Shown one piece after another: positions 48,502 to 57,240 of a stretch of 64,000 bases of DNA; the stretch's first letter is position 1, and the number at the start of each line of letters is the position of its first letter. The position numbers and the translations under genes were made by a program. The DNA lies in assembly GCA_045807745.1 (NCBI GenBank), contig JBJMGT010000022.1, positions 231,561 through 295,560 on the forward strand, read 5' to 3'. Origin of the DNA: QHXQ01 sp045807745 (GTDB lineage Bacteria > Acidobacteriota > Blastocatellia > Pyrinomonadales > Pyrinomonadaceae). Below the pieces are notes generated by a model. It had not been told where the DNA came from, made no database searches, and saw only the letters and a program-made list of their open reading frames with translations.

Positions 48502-49737
48502 ATGCTCTATCTCTCGCAGATGTTGGGCCGGCCCTTGCGCGATGTGGAGGGCGAGCGCGTCGCGGCGATCAAGGATGTCATCGTGCGGCTTGGTGAAGAC
48601 CATCCGCCGGTGACGGGCCTCGTCGCGCGCTACGGGCGGCGCGATTTCTATCTGCCGCGCGCACGCGTCGCCCGGATGGACGAGCACGGCGCGCAACTCG
48701 TCTCCGACACGCTTGATCTAAGACCCTTCGCGCGGCGCGACGGCGAAGTGCTGCTCGCGCGCGATGTGCTCGACAAACAGTTGATCGACGTGGACGGCAA
48801 GCGCGTCGTGCGCGTCAACGACGTGCAACTGATCCCCGTCGATGGCGAGTGGCGCGTGACGGGCGCGGACGTGAGTTTGCAAGGGCTTTGGCGCAGACTC
48901 GCGCCGGCCGGATTCGTTGGTTCGGGTCGCCCCGTCGAAGTGATCGATTGGGCGGACGTGGGTTACTTGGCGACCGATGCCGCAACCGTTCGTCTGAAAT
49001 CTTCGCGTGACAAACTCGCGCGCCTGCACCCGGTCGAGATCGCGCGGCTCGCCGAGTCTCTGTCCATACATCAGGGCGCGGAGGTCGTCGCAGCGTTGGA
49101 CGATGAGACGGCCGCCGAGACCTTGGAAGAGATGCCGGAGGAGAGTCAGGCGCGCATCATCGGCGACATGGACGAGGAGCGCGCCGCCGACATCCTCGAA
49201 TGGATGTCGCCCGACGAAGCGGCGGACGTGCTCGGCGACCTGCCCGAAGAGAAGGCCGAAGACTTGCTTAATCGCATGGAGGGTGAGGAGCAGGCGGACG
49301 TGGCCGAGCTACTGCCTTACGAAGACGACACGGCCGGCGGCTTGATGACCACCGAGTTCGTCACGCTGCCGAAGAACCTCACGGTCGGCGAAGCCCTCGC
49401 CCGCCTGCGCGAGATGGCCGAGACGCCGAACATGATCTATTACCTCTACGTCGTTGAACAGGAAGGCTCTTGGAAGTTGAACGGCGTCATCGCGCTGCGC
49501 AGTCTGATCCTCTCCGACCCCAGCGCGCCGCTCGCCGAAGTCATGCGCGAAGAGTTCCAGCACGCACACCCGGACGACGCCGCCGAAGATGTCGCGCACA
49601 AGATCGCCGAATACAACCTGCTCGCCCTGCCCGTCATAGACGACACAGGCGACATCGCCGGCATCGTCACCGTGGACGACGCGATGGAGTTGCTACTGCC
49701 CAAAGGCTGGCGGCAACGCTTGCCAAAGATTTTTTGA
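48502..49737 (+). CDS. PRC-barrel/MgtE-N/CBS-domain regulatory protein
   Basis: The 411-residue soluble protein begins at the ATG at 48502. Order of domains: two PRC-barrel-like repeats (about 1-75 and 80-160: LGRPLRDVEGERVAAIKDVIVRLG, LIDVDGKRVVRVNDVQL); the MgtE intracellular N domain of acidic helices (about 190-280: EVVAALDDETAAETLEEMPEESQARIIGDMDEERAADILEWMSPDEAADVLGDLP); and two CBS domains (about 285-405: MTTEFVTLPKNLTVGEALARLRE, LLALPVIDDTGDIAGIVTVDDAMELL). The membrane channel of MgtE is missing. In MgtE, the N and CBS domains sense intracellular Mg2+. Its neighbour is an Nramp-related permease, suggesting that it gates or reports Mg2+ for it. Confidence 0.9.
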   Translation: MLYLSQMLGRPLRDVEGERVAAIKDVIVRLGEDHPPVTGLVARYGRRDFYLPRARVARMDEHGAQLVSDTLDLRPFARRDGEVLLARDVLDKQLIDVDGKRVVRVNDVQLIPVDGEWRVTGADVSLQGLWRRLAPAGFVGSGRPVEVIDWADVGYLATDAATVRLKSSRDKLARLHPVEIARLAESLSIHQGAEVVAALDDETAAETLEEMPEESQARIIGDMDEERAADILEWMSPDEAADVLGDLPEEKAEDLLNRMEGEEQADVAELLPYEDDTAGGLMTTEFVTLPKNLTVGEALARLREMAETPNMIYYLYVVEQEGSWKLNGVIALRSLILSDPSAPLAEVMREEFQHAHPDDAAEDVAHKIAEYNLLALPVIDDTGDIAGIVTVDDAMELLLPKGWRQRLPKIF

Positions 49738-49767
49738 TTGCGGCGCAGTCGCCGTTTGCGGGTGCAG

Positions 49768-50127
49768 ATGATGACAAGGATTTCGTGGCTCCTATGGTTA
49801 TTGCGCTACGGAAATCCGAAGACCCGATCAAGAAATCTCAGACAGGCTCTCGTTTTTGAGTTATACAGCCTATGGTACAAAGCAAAAGGTCAAAAGTTTT
49901 CACATTGGCTGGATCGCCCGTCGCTACCCGCCGGGAAGTACATTTTAGTGGAAGCGATTCCATCTATAAGCATTAAGTTTTTTGGCAGAAGATATTGTTT
50001 CAGCGAAGAGATGCCGGTTCAGTATGTGCCTTACACGCCTGAACTGGCCCGTGAGATGCGGGAGCAAACCGGTAAGCCTATCAGAGTTGTAGAGATCGGG
50101 TATGTACTCGGCGGACTAAGTCGGTGA
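49768..50127 (+). CDS. Low-GC hypothetical protein (119 aa)
   Basis: The frame of about 119 residues (MMTRISWLLWLLRYGN...) contains a basic, aromatic-rich middle (ALVFELYSLWYKAKGQKFSHWLDRP), KYILVEAIPSISIKFFGRRY and ends VVEIGYVLGGLSR. Base composition is clearly lower in GC than in the flanking genes, suggesting recent acquisition. The Shine-Dalgarno is weak. It separates two genes that probably work together (MgtE-N protein and permease). I recognise no family; it may be a small orphan or a decayed gene. Confidence 0.45.
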   Translation: MMTRISWLLWLLRYGNPKTRSRNLRQALVFELYSLWYKAKGQKFSHWLDRPSLPAGKYILVEAIPSISIKFFGRRYCFSEEMPVQYVPYTPELAREMREQTGKPIRVVEIGYVLGGLSR

Positions 50128-50160
50128 ACGCTAGTAAGATGAACGACGGAGACCCAGCGA

Positions 50161-51480
50161 GTGGCGCAGACGGGCGCAGATGTGCGGGAGACGGGGCGGC
50201 GTCTGTGGCGGCGCGGGGCGCGGCGTGTGCGGCGCACGGTCGTGCAGCGGCGCGGTCTCATCGCGTATCTCGCCATCATCGGCCCCGGCATGGTCGCGGC
50301 CAACGCGGGTAACGATGCGGGCGGCATCGCCACTTACGCGAAGGCGGGCGCGGAGTACGGCTATCAACTGCTGTGGACGTTTATCCCGATTACCATCAGC
50401 CTCGCGCTCGTGCAGGAGATGTGCGCGCGCATGGGCGTGGTGACGGGCAAAGGGCTGGCCGATCTGATCCGCGAGCAGTTTGGTGTGCGCTGGACGATGC
50501 TGGTGATGCTCGCGCTCCTTGTCGCCAACGGCGGCGTGACCGTCTCGGAGTTCGTCGGCATCGCGGCGGCGTCTGAGCTATTCGGCATCTCGAAATACAT
50601 CACCGTGCCGCTCGCCTCTCTGCTCGTCTGGTGGCTCGTCGTCAAAGGTTCTTATCGCCGGGTCGAGCGCGTGTTTCTCATCATGTCGCTCGTCTTTGTC
50701 GGCTACATCGTGTCGGCGTTTCTGGCGCGCCCGCAGTGGGGCGCGGTCGCACATGGCCTTGTGCGTCCGACCTTCAGTTTCGACACGCGCTATCTCTACA
50801 TGGTCATGGCGCTCATCGGCACAACCATCTCGCCCTACATGCAGGTCTTCGTGCAATCGTCCGTCGTCGAAAAAGGTGTGACCGAAGAAGACCTGCCGCT
50901 CACGCGCCTCGACGTGTGGACGGGGACGCTGTTTGCGATCTCAATTGCGTTCTTCATCGTCGTCTCGACGGCGGCGACCTTGCACGCGCGCGGCTTCACG
51001 GGCGAGCTTGAGTCGGCGGCCGAAGCGGCGCGCGCGCTCGCGCCGCTCGCTGGCAATTACGCGCGTGTGCTATTCGGCGTCGGCGTCTTCGGCGCGTCTA
51101 TGTTAGCGGCGGGCGTGCTGCCGCTCGCGACCGCTTACTCGATCAGCGAAGCGCTGGGGTTTGAGAAAGGCGTGTCGCGCAGTTTTCGTGAAGCGCCAAT
51201 CTTTCAGGGCATCTTTACGTTTCTGATCGCGGTCGGCGCATTTATCGCGCTCTTGCCCAACCTGCCGCTCTTTCGTGTGCTGGTGGTCACGCAGTTTATC
51301 AACGGGCTGCTCTTGCCCGTGCTGCTCGTCGCCATCACACGGCTGGCGAGTGACCGTAAATTGATGGGCGCGCACGCCAACGGTCGGCTTTATAATCTGG
51401 TCGCGTGGCTGACCGTGCTGATCGTCTCGCTGCTCTCTCTGCTGTTGGTCGCCGCGTCGTTCTTCGGTGGGGCCGCGTGA
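50161..51480 (+). CDS. Nramp-related divalent metal permease, probably Mg2+ (NRMT-like)
   Basis: The 439-residue permease has the Nramp/LeuT fold with about 11 helices. The TM1 region is GPGMVAANAGNDAGGIATYAKAGAEYGYQLLW: the DPGN motif has become DAGG, keeping the metal-binding Asp but losing Asn. In TM6 (GTTISPYMQVFVQSS) the metal-selecting Met of the MPH motif is Ser and the His is Tyr. Loss of the soft-metal Met is the hallmark of Nramp-related Mg transporters. A GTG start at 50161 has GGAG 9 nt upstream. The adjacent MgtE-N/CBS protein supports Mg2+. Confidence 0.87.
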   Translation: MAQTGADVRETGRRLWRRGARRVRRTVVQRRGLIAYLAIIGPGMVAANAGNDAGGIATYAKAGAEYGYQLLWTFIPITISLALVQEMCARMGVVTGKGLADLIREQFGVRWTMLVMLALLVANGGVTVSEFVGIAAASELFGISKYITVPLASLLVWWLVVKGSYRRVERVFLIMSLVFVGYIVSAFLARPQWGAVAHGLVRPTFSFDTRYLYMVMALIGTTISPYMQVFVQSSVVEKGVTEEDLPLTRLDVWTGTLFAISIAFFIVVSTAATLHARGFTGELESAAEAARALAPLAGNYARVLFGVGVFGASMLAAGVLPLATAYSISEALGFEKGVSRSFREAPIFQGIFTFLIAVGAFIALLPNLPLFRVLVVTQFINGLLLPVLLVAITRLASDRKLMGAHANGRLYNLVAWLTVLIVSLLSLLLVAASFFGGAA

Positions 51481-51481
51481 A

Positions 51482-52912
51482 ATGATTCAACGTAAACAAC
51501 TCCTCGTCCCGCTCGTCGTGGTCGCCATCAGCGCGTTCGTGCTCTATGCACTCGCCGCCTTCGCGCCGCAGACGCTCACCACGCGCGAGATGTTCGCTCT
51601 GCCAGCCACTGAAGCGAACAACGCTTACCAGCGCGTGCTGCTCATCGTGCAGCTTGCGCTGTGGTTCAGCCTGATGGTTCTCGTCGTGCGGCTCGCGGAC
51701 GCGTTCATCTTCGGCTTCATCTTCCGTCTGCGCAAAGGGCAGGAAGCGCCGCGCCTCATCCGCGACATCTTCGCGATCATCGCCTACGTCCTCATCGCCG
51801 CTTCACTCTTGAAACACTATTTCGATCTCTCGCTCGGCGCGCTGCTCTCCGGCTCGGCCCTGCTGGGTGTCATCCTCGGTCTCGCCTTGCAGGACACGCT
51901 CGGCAATCTCTTCTCCGGCATCTCGCTCCACGCCGACCGGCCGTTCGAGGTCGGCGACGTGATTACGGTCGGCAAGTGGACAGGCGTGGTTGAGAGCGTG
52001 ACGTGGCGCGCGGCGAAGATCAGAACGTTCTCGAATCATCTGGTGCTCATCAGCAACAGCCAGATCGCGAAAGAGTTTGTCGAGGTCTGCCCGCGCGAGA
52101 ACGCGAACGCGCGCATCGTCTTCTTCAACGCGCTCTACACGGACTCGCCCGCCAAGGTCATACACGTCGTGCGCGAAGCTGTGCGCGAAGCCGAGAATGT
52201 CAATCGCGACCTGACGCCGGTCGTCCGCATATGCGATCTGGCCGCGAGCGGCGTCGATTACGAAGTCAAGTACTGGCTCGAAGATTACGCGCGCTACAAC
52301 GACACGGACGCGCTTGTGCGCCAGCGCATCTGGTACGCCTTCCGCCGCGCCGGGCTGAACTTCGCCTACCCGACGCAGACGCTCTTTCTTGATCGGCCCA
52401 AACCGCCCCGCACCACCGGCGTCGATAGCCTCGCCGAACGGCTCGCGGCCGTGGATATCTTTGCGCCGCTCTCGACGGAAGAACTCGCGCAACTTGCCGC
52501 CAATTCCGAGAGCCATGTCTACGCGCCGGGTGAGGCGATCATCCGCGTGGGCGAATCGGCCGACTCCATGTTCGTCGTCCATCACGGGCGCGTCGAAGTG
52601 CGCATCAACGACAACGGGCAGGCGCGCACCGTCGCCTCTCTGTGCGAGGGCAACTTCTTCGGCGAGATGGCGCTCTTTACCGGCGAGCCGCGTACCGCGA
52701 ACGTCGTCGCGGATGAAGAGACGGAGGTGGTCGAGATCGGGCATCAGGCGATGAAGCATCTATTTCAGACCAATCCGGAGTTGGTCGAATCGCTCAGCCA
52801 CATCATCGCCGAACGGCGGGCCGCCCTCGCCGCCTCGGCTGCTAACAGGTCGGTCGAAGAGGAATCGGAAGGGTTAATCTCTTCGATCAGACGCTTCTTC
52901 GGCTTAGGCTAG
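51482..52912 (+). CDS. MscS-family mechanosensitive channel with C-terminal cNMP-binding domain
   Basis: The 476-residue protein has N-terminal helices (LLVPLVVVAISAFVLYALAAF, VLLIVQLALWFSLMVLVV, DIFAIIAYVLIAASLL). The MscS pore and beta domain follow (ALLSGSALLGVILGLALQDTLGNLFSGISLHADRPFEVGDVITVGKWTGVVESVTWRAAKIRTFSNHLVLISNSQI). A cyclic-nucleotide-binding domain comes last (about 335-450: VDIFAPLSTEELAQLAANSESHVYAPGEAIIRVGESADSMFVVHHGRVEV ... FFGEMALFTGEPRTANVVA). It relieves osmotic stress. It starts 1 bp after the permease stop, so it is translationally coupled to it. Confidence 0.93.
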   Translation: MIQRKQLLVPLVVVAISAFVLYALAAFAPQTLTTREMFALPATEANNAYQRVLLIVQLALWFSLMVLVVRLADAFIFGFIFRLRKGQEAPRLIRDIFAIIAYVLIAASLLKHYFDLSLGALLSGSALLGVILGLALQDTLGNLFSGISLHADRPFEVGDVITVGKWTGVVESVTWRAAKIRTFSNHLVLISNSQIAKEFVEVCPRENANARIVFFNALYTDSPAKVIHVVREAVREAENVNRDLTPVVRICDLAASGVDYEVKYWLEDYARYNDTDALVRQRIWYAFRRAGLNFAYPTQTLFLDRPKPPRTTGVDSLAERLAAVDIFAPLSTEELAQLAANSESHVYAPGEAIIRVGESADSMFVVHHGRVEVRINDNGQARTVASLCEGNFFGEMALFTGEPRTANVVADEETEVVEIGHQAMKHLFQTNPELVESLSHIIAERRAALAASAANRSVEEESEGLISSIRRFFGLG

Positions 52913-52982
52913 ACCTTAGCCGCGCAAACCTGCTCCCTTTAAAGCCAAGTCAAACAACAGCTTAGCGAGGCATTTTCGCGAC

Positions 52983-53011
52983 TTGACAAAAATCCACTCA
53001 ACTATTATTAT
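52983..53011 (+). promoter_or_regulatory. Consensus sigma-70 promoter upstream of hsp20
   Basis: TTGACA (52983-52988), 17-nt spacer and TATTAT (53006-53011), with the start expected near 53018 and a leader of about 98 nt to the hsp20 ATG. No CIRCE element is visible near it. Confidence 0.8.
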
Positions 53012-53115
53012 GCAGCTACGCTCAGCTACCACATGTAGGTCGCACAGAGGCCCTTACAGAGAGGCGGCGTGAGCGTCCGACAAAAGACCTTAATTTGTTG
53101 AGGAGGAACTAAGTC

Positions 53116-53634
53116 ATGTCAATCACCCGTTACGATCCGTTCCGTGAGTTGCGTCTGCTGCAAGACGAAGTCAACCGCCTGTTCTCTTCCAATCTGTCCC
53201 GCTCGTTTGACGACGATGGCGGCATCGCGCGCGGCGCGTGGGCCCCGTCTGTAGACATCTTCGAGAACAAAGACCAGATCGTGCTCGAAGCTGAGTTGCC
53301 GGGCATGAATCGCGAGGACTTCGAGTTGACCGTCGAGAACAACGTCCTGACGCTGCGCGGCGAGCGCCGCTTCGAGAAGAAGGACGAGGCGGACAACTAT
53401 CACCGCGTCGAGCGCGCCTACGGTGCGTTCACACGCTCGTTCACGCTGCCGCAGACCGTCTCTGCCGAACACGCGACCGCCGAGTACAAGAACGGCGTGC
53501 TGCGCGTCACGCTCCAGAAGCGCGAAGAGGTAAAGGCGCGCCGCATAGAGATCGGCGGCGAGAGCGCTAAGACCGCGCCCAAGACCATAGAGGCGCAGGC
53601 CGAGTCGCAGACGAAGACTGCGACCGCTAAATAA
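53116..53634 (+). CDS. hsp20: Hsp20/alpha-crystallin small heat-shock protein
   Basis: The 172-residue protein has an N-terminal FRELRLLQDEVNRLF segment. The alpha-crystallin domain runs from about 40 to 130 (APSVDIFENKDQIVLEAELPGMNREDFELTVENNVLTLRGERRF) with the conserved AEYKNGVLRVTLQK at its end. The C-terminal tail is rich in Lys/Thr/Ala. It holds unfolded proteins for refolding by the ClpB/DnaK system encoded or expected nearby. A strong Shine-Dalgarno (AGGAGGAA) and the promoter above indicate high expression. Confidence 0.95.
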   Translation: MSITRYDPFRELRLLQDEVNRLFSSNLSRSFDDDGGIARGAWAPSVDIFENKDQIVLEAELPGMNREDFELTVENNVLTLRGERRFEKKDEADNYHRVERAYGAFTRSFTLPQTVSAEHATAEYKNGVLRVTLQKREEVKARRIEIGGESAKTAPKTIEAQAESQTKTATAK

Positions 53635-53800
53635 GAGGTCAGATACTAGAAGCTATCTCAAAAATCATTCTGACCGAAACAGGAGTGCGAGTTCCCTGAA
53701 CATTTTGAAGCGTGCACCAGCGGCTTCGTATTTTTGAGATAGCTTCTAGATGCTGGATGTCAGTCAGAGCTAACATCTGACATCTGACATCCAGCATCTA
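53634..53800. repeat. Word-repeat hairpin R10 (word GATGTCA), split by a MITE
   Basis: The inner stem TAGATGCTGGATGTCAG (53747-53763) pairs with CTGACATCCAGCATCTA (53784-53800); between them CATCTGA words repeat. A piece of the array (GAGGTCAGATA) lies on the other side of the MITE at 53635-53645, so the MITE has landed inside or beside the word array. The element begins at the hsp20 stop. Confidence 0.82.
53650..53745. mobile_element. 96-bp MITE with IS5-type CTAG target duplication
   Basis: Terminal inverted repeats AAGCTATCTCAAAAAT (53650-53665) and ATTTTTGAGATAGCTT (53730-53745) are exact and flanked on both sides by CTAG (53646-53649 and 53746-53749). A 4-bp YTAR duplication is usual for IS5-family elements. 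There is no coding sequence inside, so it would need a transposase in trans; none is in the window. Confidence 0.8.
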
Positions 53801-53811
53801 TTTTTTGAATT

Positions 53812-56409
53812 ATGCGTTTAGAAAGATTTACTTTGCGCGGGCAGGAGGCGATTCAATCCGCCATCGAGCTGGCCGAGCGCAACCAACATCAACAGGTTGA
53901 GCCGGAGCACCTGCTCGTGGCGCTCTTGGAGCAGCCCGAAGGCATCGTGCGCCCTCTGCTCGGCAAACTCGGCGCGAACCAGCCGGTCGTCTTGAACGAC
54001 GCGCAGGCGGCACTGGGCCGCCTGCCCAAAGTGCAGGGCGGGCAGCAGTATTTCAGCCCGCGCACGAGCCAGCTTTTCACCGCCGCGCAGAAGCAGGCCG
54101 AAGAGATGAAAGACGAGTTCATCTCGACCGAGCATCTGTTATTGTCCATCGTGGACGAGAAGGACGGCGCGGCCGGGCGCATCCTGCGCCAGCACGGCGT
54201 CAACCGCGACGATCTCGCCAAGGTCGTCGCAGAGATGCGCGGCGGCTCGCGCATCACGGATCAAAACGCCGAGTCGAACTATCAGGCGTTATCAAAGTAC
54301 GCGAAAGATTTGACCGACCTCGCGCGGCAAGGCAAGCTCGATCCCGTCATCGGACGCGACGACGAAATCCGGCGCACGATTCAAGTGCTCTCGCGGCGCA
54401 CGAAGAACAACCCTGTGCTTATCGGCGAGCCGGGCGTCGGCAAGACTGCAATTGTCGAAGGTCTGGCGCAACGCATCGTCTCCGGCGACGTGCCTGAGAC
54501 ATTGCGGAACAAGCGGCTGGTCGGACTTGATCTCGGCTCGATGCTCGCGGGCGCGAAATATCGCGGCGAGTTCGAGGATCGTTTGAAGTCCGTGCTGAAA
54601 GAGATCGAGAACGCGAAGGGACAGATCGTGCTCTTCATCGACGAGTTGCACACGCTCGTCGGCGCGGGCGCGGCCGAGGGCGCGATTGACGCGTCGAACA
54701 TGTTGAAGCCGGCGCTGGCGCGCGGCGAGTTGCGCTGTGTGGGCGCGACGACCTTGAACGAATATAAGAAATATATCGAGAAGGACGCGGCGCTTGAACG
54801 TCGCTTCCAACAGGTTTATGTGGGCGAGCCAACGGTCGAAGATACGATTGCGATCTTGCGCGGACTGAAGGAGCGCTACGAGGTGCATCACGGCGTCCGC
54901 ATCAAGGACGCGGCCATCGTGGCGGCGGCGACGCTATCGAATCGCTACATCACGGATCGCTTCCTGCCAGACAAAGCGATTGATTTGATCGACGAGGCGG
55001 CGTCACGTCTGCGCATCGAGATCGACTCGCTGCCCATTGAGATCGATCAACTCGAACGCGAGATCATGCAGTTGGAGATCGAGCGGCAGGCGCTTCAGCG
55101 CGAAGAGGACGCGCCGGCCAAGGCACGGCTGCACGACATCGAGCAGCGCATCGCCGACCTAAAGGAAAAGTCCACCGGCATGAAAGCCAAGTGGCAGTCC
55201 GAGAAGGAACACATCGAGCGCATGCGCACCGCGAAGGCTGAGCTTGAGCAGTTGCGCTTACAGCTTGATCAGGCGCGCAACGCGGGCGATCTGGGGCGCG
55301 CGTCCGAGCTCCAATACGGCAAGATTCCTGAGCTTGAACAGAAGCTCGCGGTCGAGCATGAGAAGCTAGCGGAGATACAGCAGCAAGGCGTCACGCTCAA
55401 GGAAGAGGTGGACGAAGAGGACGTGGCGCAGGTCGTCGCCAAGTGGACGGGCATCCCTGTGTCGAAGATGCTCGAAGGCGAGATGCAGAAGCTCGTCACG
55501 ATGGAAGAGCGTCTGCGCGAGCGCGTCATCGGGCAGGACGAGGCGTTGACGGCCGTAGCCAATGCAGTGCGCCGCGCGCGCGCGGGGTTGCAAGACCCGA
55601 ACCGGCCCGTCGGCTCGTTCATCTTTCTTGGCCCGACTGGCGTCGGTAAAACCGAAACAGCGCGGGCGCTCGCAGAGTTTCTCTTCGATGATGAGCGCGC
55701 GATGATACGGCTCGACATGTCGGAGTACATGGAGAAGCACGCGGTCGCGCGTATGATCGGCGCGCCGCCCGGTTACATTGGTTATGAGGAAGGCGGGCAG
55801 TTGACCGAAGCTGTCAGACGGCGACCCTATAGCGTCATCCTCTTCGACGAGATCGAGAAGGCGCACTCGGATGTGTTCAACGTGCTGCTGCAAATACTCG
55901 ACGATGGCCGTTTGACCGACTCGAAGGGGCGCACGGTCGATTTCAAGAACACCGTGCTGATCATGACCTCGAACCTCGGCTCGCGCGAGATACAGGCGGT
56001 CTCGGACGACGAGAAGCAGGTGCGCGAGGCCGTGCTTGAAGTCTTGCGCGAGCACTTCAAGCCGGAGTTTCTGAATCGCATCGACGACATTGTCGTCTTC
56101 CATCAGTTGTCGCGCGAACAGATCACGCAGATCATCGACGTGCAGCTTGTGCGCCTGCGCCAGATGTTGGCGGAGCGCAACATCACATTGGAGTTGGACG
56201 ACTCGGCGCGGGCCTTGCTCGCGCGCGAGGGCTATGATCCGCTCTACGGCGCAAGGCCCTTGAAGCGTGCGATCCAGACGCTCATCCAGAATCCGCTCGC
56301 GGTCAAACTGCTGCGCGGCGAGATTTTGCCCGGTCAGGTCTTGCACGTCTCGGCCAACGGCGATGAGATGAAATTCAGCGCCGACGGCGCGGCCGTGGCG
56401 ACAGCATAA
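53812..56409 (+). CDS. clpB: ClpB disaggregase
   Basis: The 865-residue Hsp104/ClpB has the Clp N-domain (1-150), first AAA+ module (Walker A GEPGVGKT near 206, LFIDELHTLVGAGAAEGAIDASNMLKP), the long coiled-coil middle domain (about 400-540: EIDQLEREIMQLEIERQALQREEDAPAKARLHDIEQ) and the second AAA+ module (GPTGVGKT near 607, GYEEGGQLTEAVRRRPYSVILFDEIEKAH). No ClpP-binding IGF loop is present, as expected. It solubilises aggregates together with DnaK and Hsp20. It is the second gene of the block hsp20-clpB-grpE-groEL-clpC-like. Confidence 0.97.
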   Translation: MRLERFTLRGQEAIQSAIELAERNQHQQVEPEHLLVALLEQPEGIVRPLLGKLGANQPVVLNDAQAALGRLPKVQGGQQYFSPRTSQLFTAAQKQAEEMKDEFISTEHLLLSIVDEKDGAAGRILRQHGVNRDDLAKVVAEMRGGSRITDQNAESNYQALSKYAKDLTDLARQGKLDPVIGRDDEIRRTIQVLSRRTKNNPVLIGEPGVGKTAIVEGLAQRIVSGDVPETLRNKRLVGLDLGSMLAGAKYRGEFEDRLKSVLKEIENAKGQIVLFIDELHTLVGAGAAEGAIDASNMLKPALARGELRCVGATTLNEYKKYIEKDAALERRFQQVYVGEPTVEDTIAILRGLKERYEVHHGVRIKDAAIVAAATLSNRYITDRFLPDKAIDLIDEAASRLRIEIDSLPIEIDQLEREIMQLEIERQALQREEDAPAKARLHDIEQRIADLKEKSTGMKAKWQSEKEHIERMRTAKAELEQLRLQLDQARNAGDLGRASELQYGKIPELEQKLAVEHEKLAEIQQQGVTLKEEVDEEDVAQVVAKWTGIPVSKMLEGEMQKLVTMEERLRERVIGQDEALTAVANAVRRARAGLQDPNRPVGSFIFLGPTGVGKTETARALAEFLFDDERAMIRLDMSEYMEKHAVARMIGAPPGYIGYEEGGQLTEAVRRRPYSVILFDEIEKAHSDVFNVLLQILDDGRLTDSKGRTVDFKNTVLIMTSNLGSREIQAVSDDEKQVREAVLEVLREHFKPEFLNRIDDIVVFHQLSREQITQIIDVQLVRLRQMLAERNITLELDDSARALLAREGYDPLYGARPLKRAIQTLIQNPLAVKLLRGEILPGQVLHVSANGDEMKFSADGAAVATA

Positions 56410-56410
56410 G

Positions 56411-56469
56411 AATGCGGATTGCGGAATGCGGATTGAAGAACGAAGGGTTTTAAATCCGCAATCCGCAAT
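56411..56469. repeat. Heptamer-word hairpin R11 (word GCGGAAT/GCGGATT)
   Basis: The left array from 56411 (AATGCGGATTGCGGAATGCG...) pairs with a shorter right array near 56448-56469. It starts 1 bp after the clpB stop. The words are those of R8 and R14, so at least three loci share one word family. Confidence 0.88.
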
Positions 56470-56511
56470 AAGCACATGGTAACTTTTCGCAGGGGAAAGC
56501 GGGGGCAGAGT

Positions 56512-57183
56512 ATGGCTGAGCAGAATGCAGCCGAGCCGGCGCGCGAGCGACGCGAGGAAGATACGCCGCGTGAGGGCGTGCGCGTGACGGATCGGCGGCG
56601 CGTGCGGACTGACGAGTCGGGAGAGGGTGTGACGGTGCAGGAAGGTGCGGCCGATGCGCCGAGTTTGAAACCGACCTACGTGGAAGAGTTGGAAGCGCGC
56701 ATGCGGGCCGCCGAACAGAAGGCGCTCGACGTGCAAGCACGCTTCGAGCAGGTGCGTGCGCAGTTGCAGCGCGAGACGGATGCGACGCGGCAACGTCTGA
56801 ACCGTGCGGCCGATGAACGCGCCGGGCGCGCGAAGGCCGAGTTCATCTCGTCCTTGCTGCCCGTGCTCGACAACCTGCAACGCGCGGTCGATGCGGCCGA
56901 GCAGGGCGGCACGTTGGAAGCTTTACTCGACGGTCTGCGCGGCACGATCACCGGCTTCGAGCAGGCGCTCATCGCAGCCGGCGCAGAGCCATTTAACGCC
57001 ATCGGCGAACAGTTTGATCCTGAACAGCACGAGGCGGTGGATACCATCGAGGTTGAACCTGAACGCGATCATACGGTCACAGCCGAATACAATCGCGGCT
57101 ATCGCATGGGCGGGCAACTGCTCCGTCCTGCGCGCGTGCAAGTCGGACGTGCCAGCAACAAGGCACAAGCGGGCAGCGAGTGA
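56512..57183 (+). CDS. grpE: GrpE-family nucleotide exchange factor
   Basis: The 223-residue protein has a charged N-terminal tail, a long coiled-coil helix (YVEELEARMRAAEQKALDVQARFEQVRAQLQRETDATRQRLNRAADERA) and the beta-wing (FNAIGEQFDPEQHEAVDTIEVEPERDHTVTAEYNRGYRMGGQLLRPARVQVG), the standard GrpE plan. It releases ADP from DnaK. The start at 56512 is preferred (GGGGG upstream; the longer frame from 56476 reads into the word-repeat). There is no dnaK or dnaJ next to it, which is unusual. Confidence 0.95.
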   Translation: MAEQNAAEPARERREEDTPREGVRVTDRRRVRTDESGEGVTVQEGAADAPSLKPTYVEELEARMRAAEQKALDVQARFEQVRAQLQRETDATRQRLNRAADERAGRAKAEFISSLLPVLDNLQRAVDAAEQGGTLEALLDGLRGTITGFEQALIAAGAEPFNAIGEQFDPEQHEAVDTIEVEPERDHTVTAEYNRGYRMGGQLLRPARVQVGRASNKAQAGSE

Positions 57184-57240
57184 GCAAGCGCGATGTAACA
57201 GATATTAATTTCCATTGACTACGTTTAAGGAGAATCCCAA

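Noticed and set aside
49470..49859. Frame overlapping the 3' end of the MgtE-N gene, tail looks protein-like
   Set aside because: Its first two-thirds are the wrong frame of the CBS domains; the last 40 codons have no start of their own, so they may be chance or a remnant.
55366..56880. 504-codon minus-strand frame
   Set aside because: Runs antisense across clpB, hairpin R11 and grpE; no motif.
57184..57240. Search for a CIRCE element before groEL
   Set aside because: No TTAGCACTC-N9-GAGTGCTAA-like dyad is present here or upstream of hsp20.
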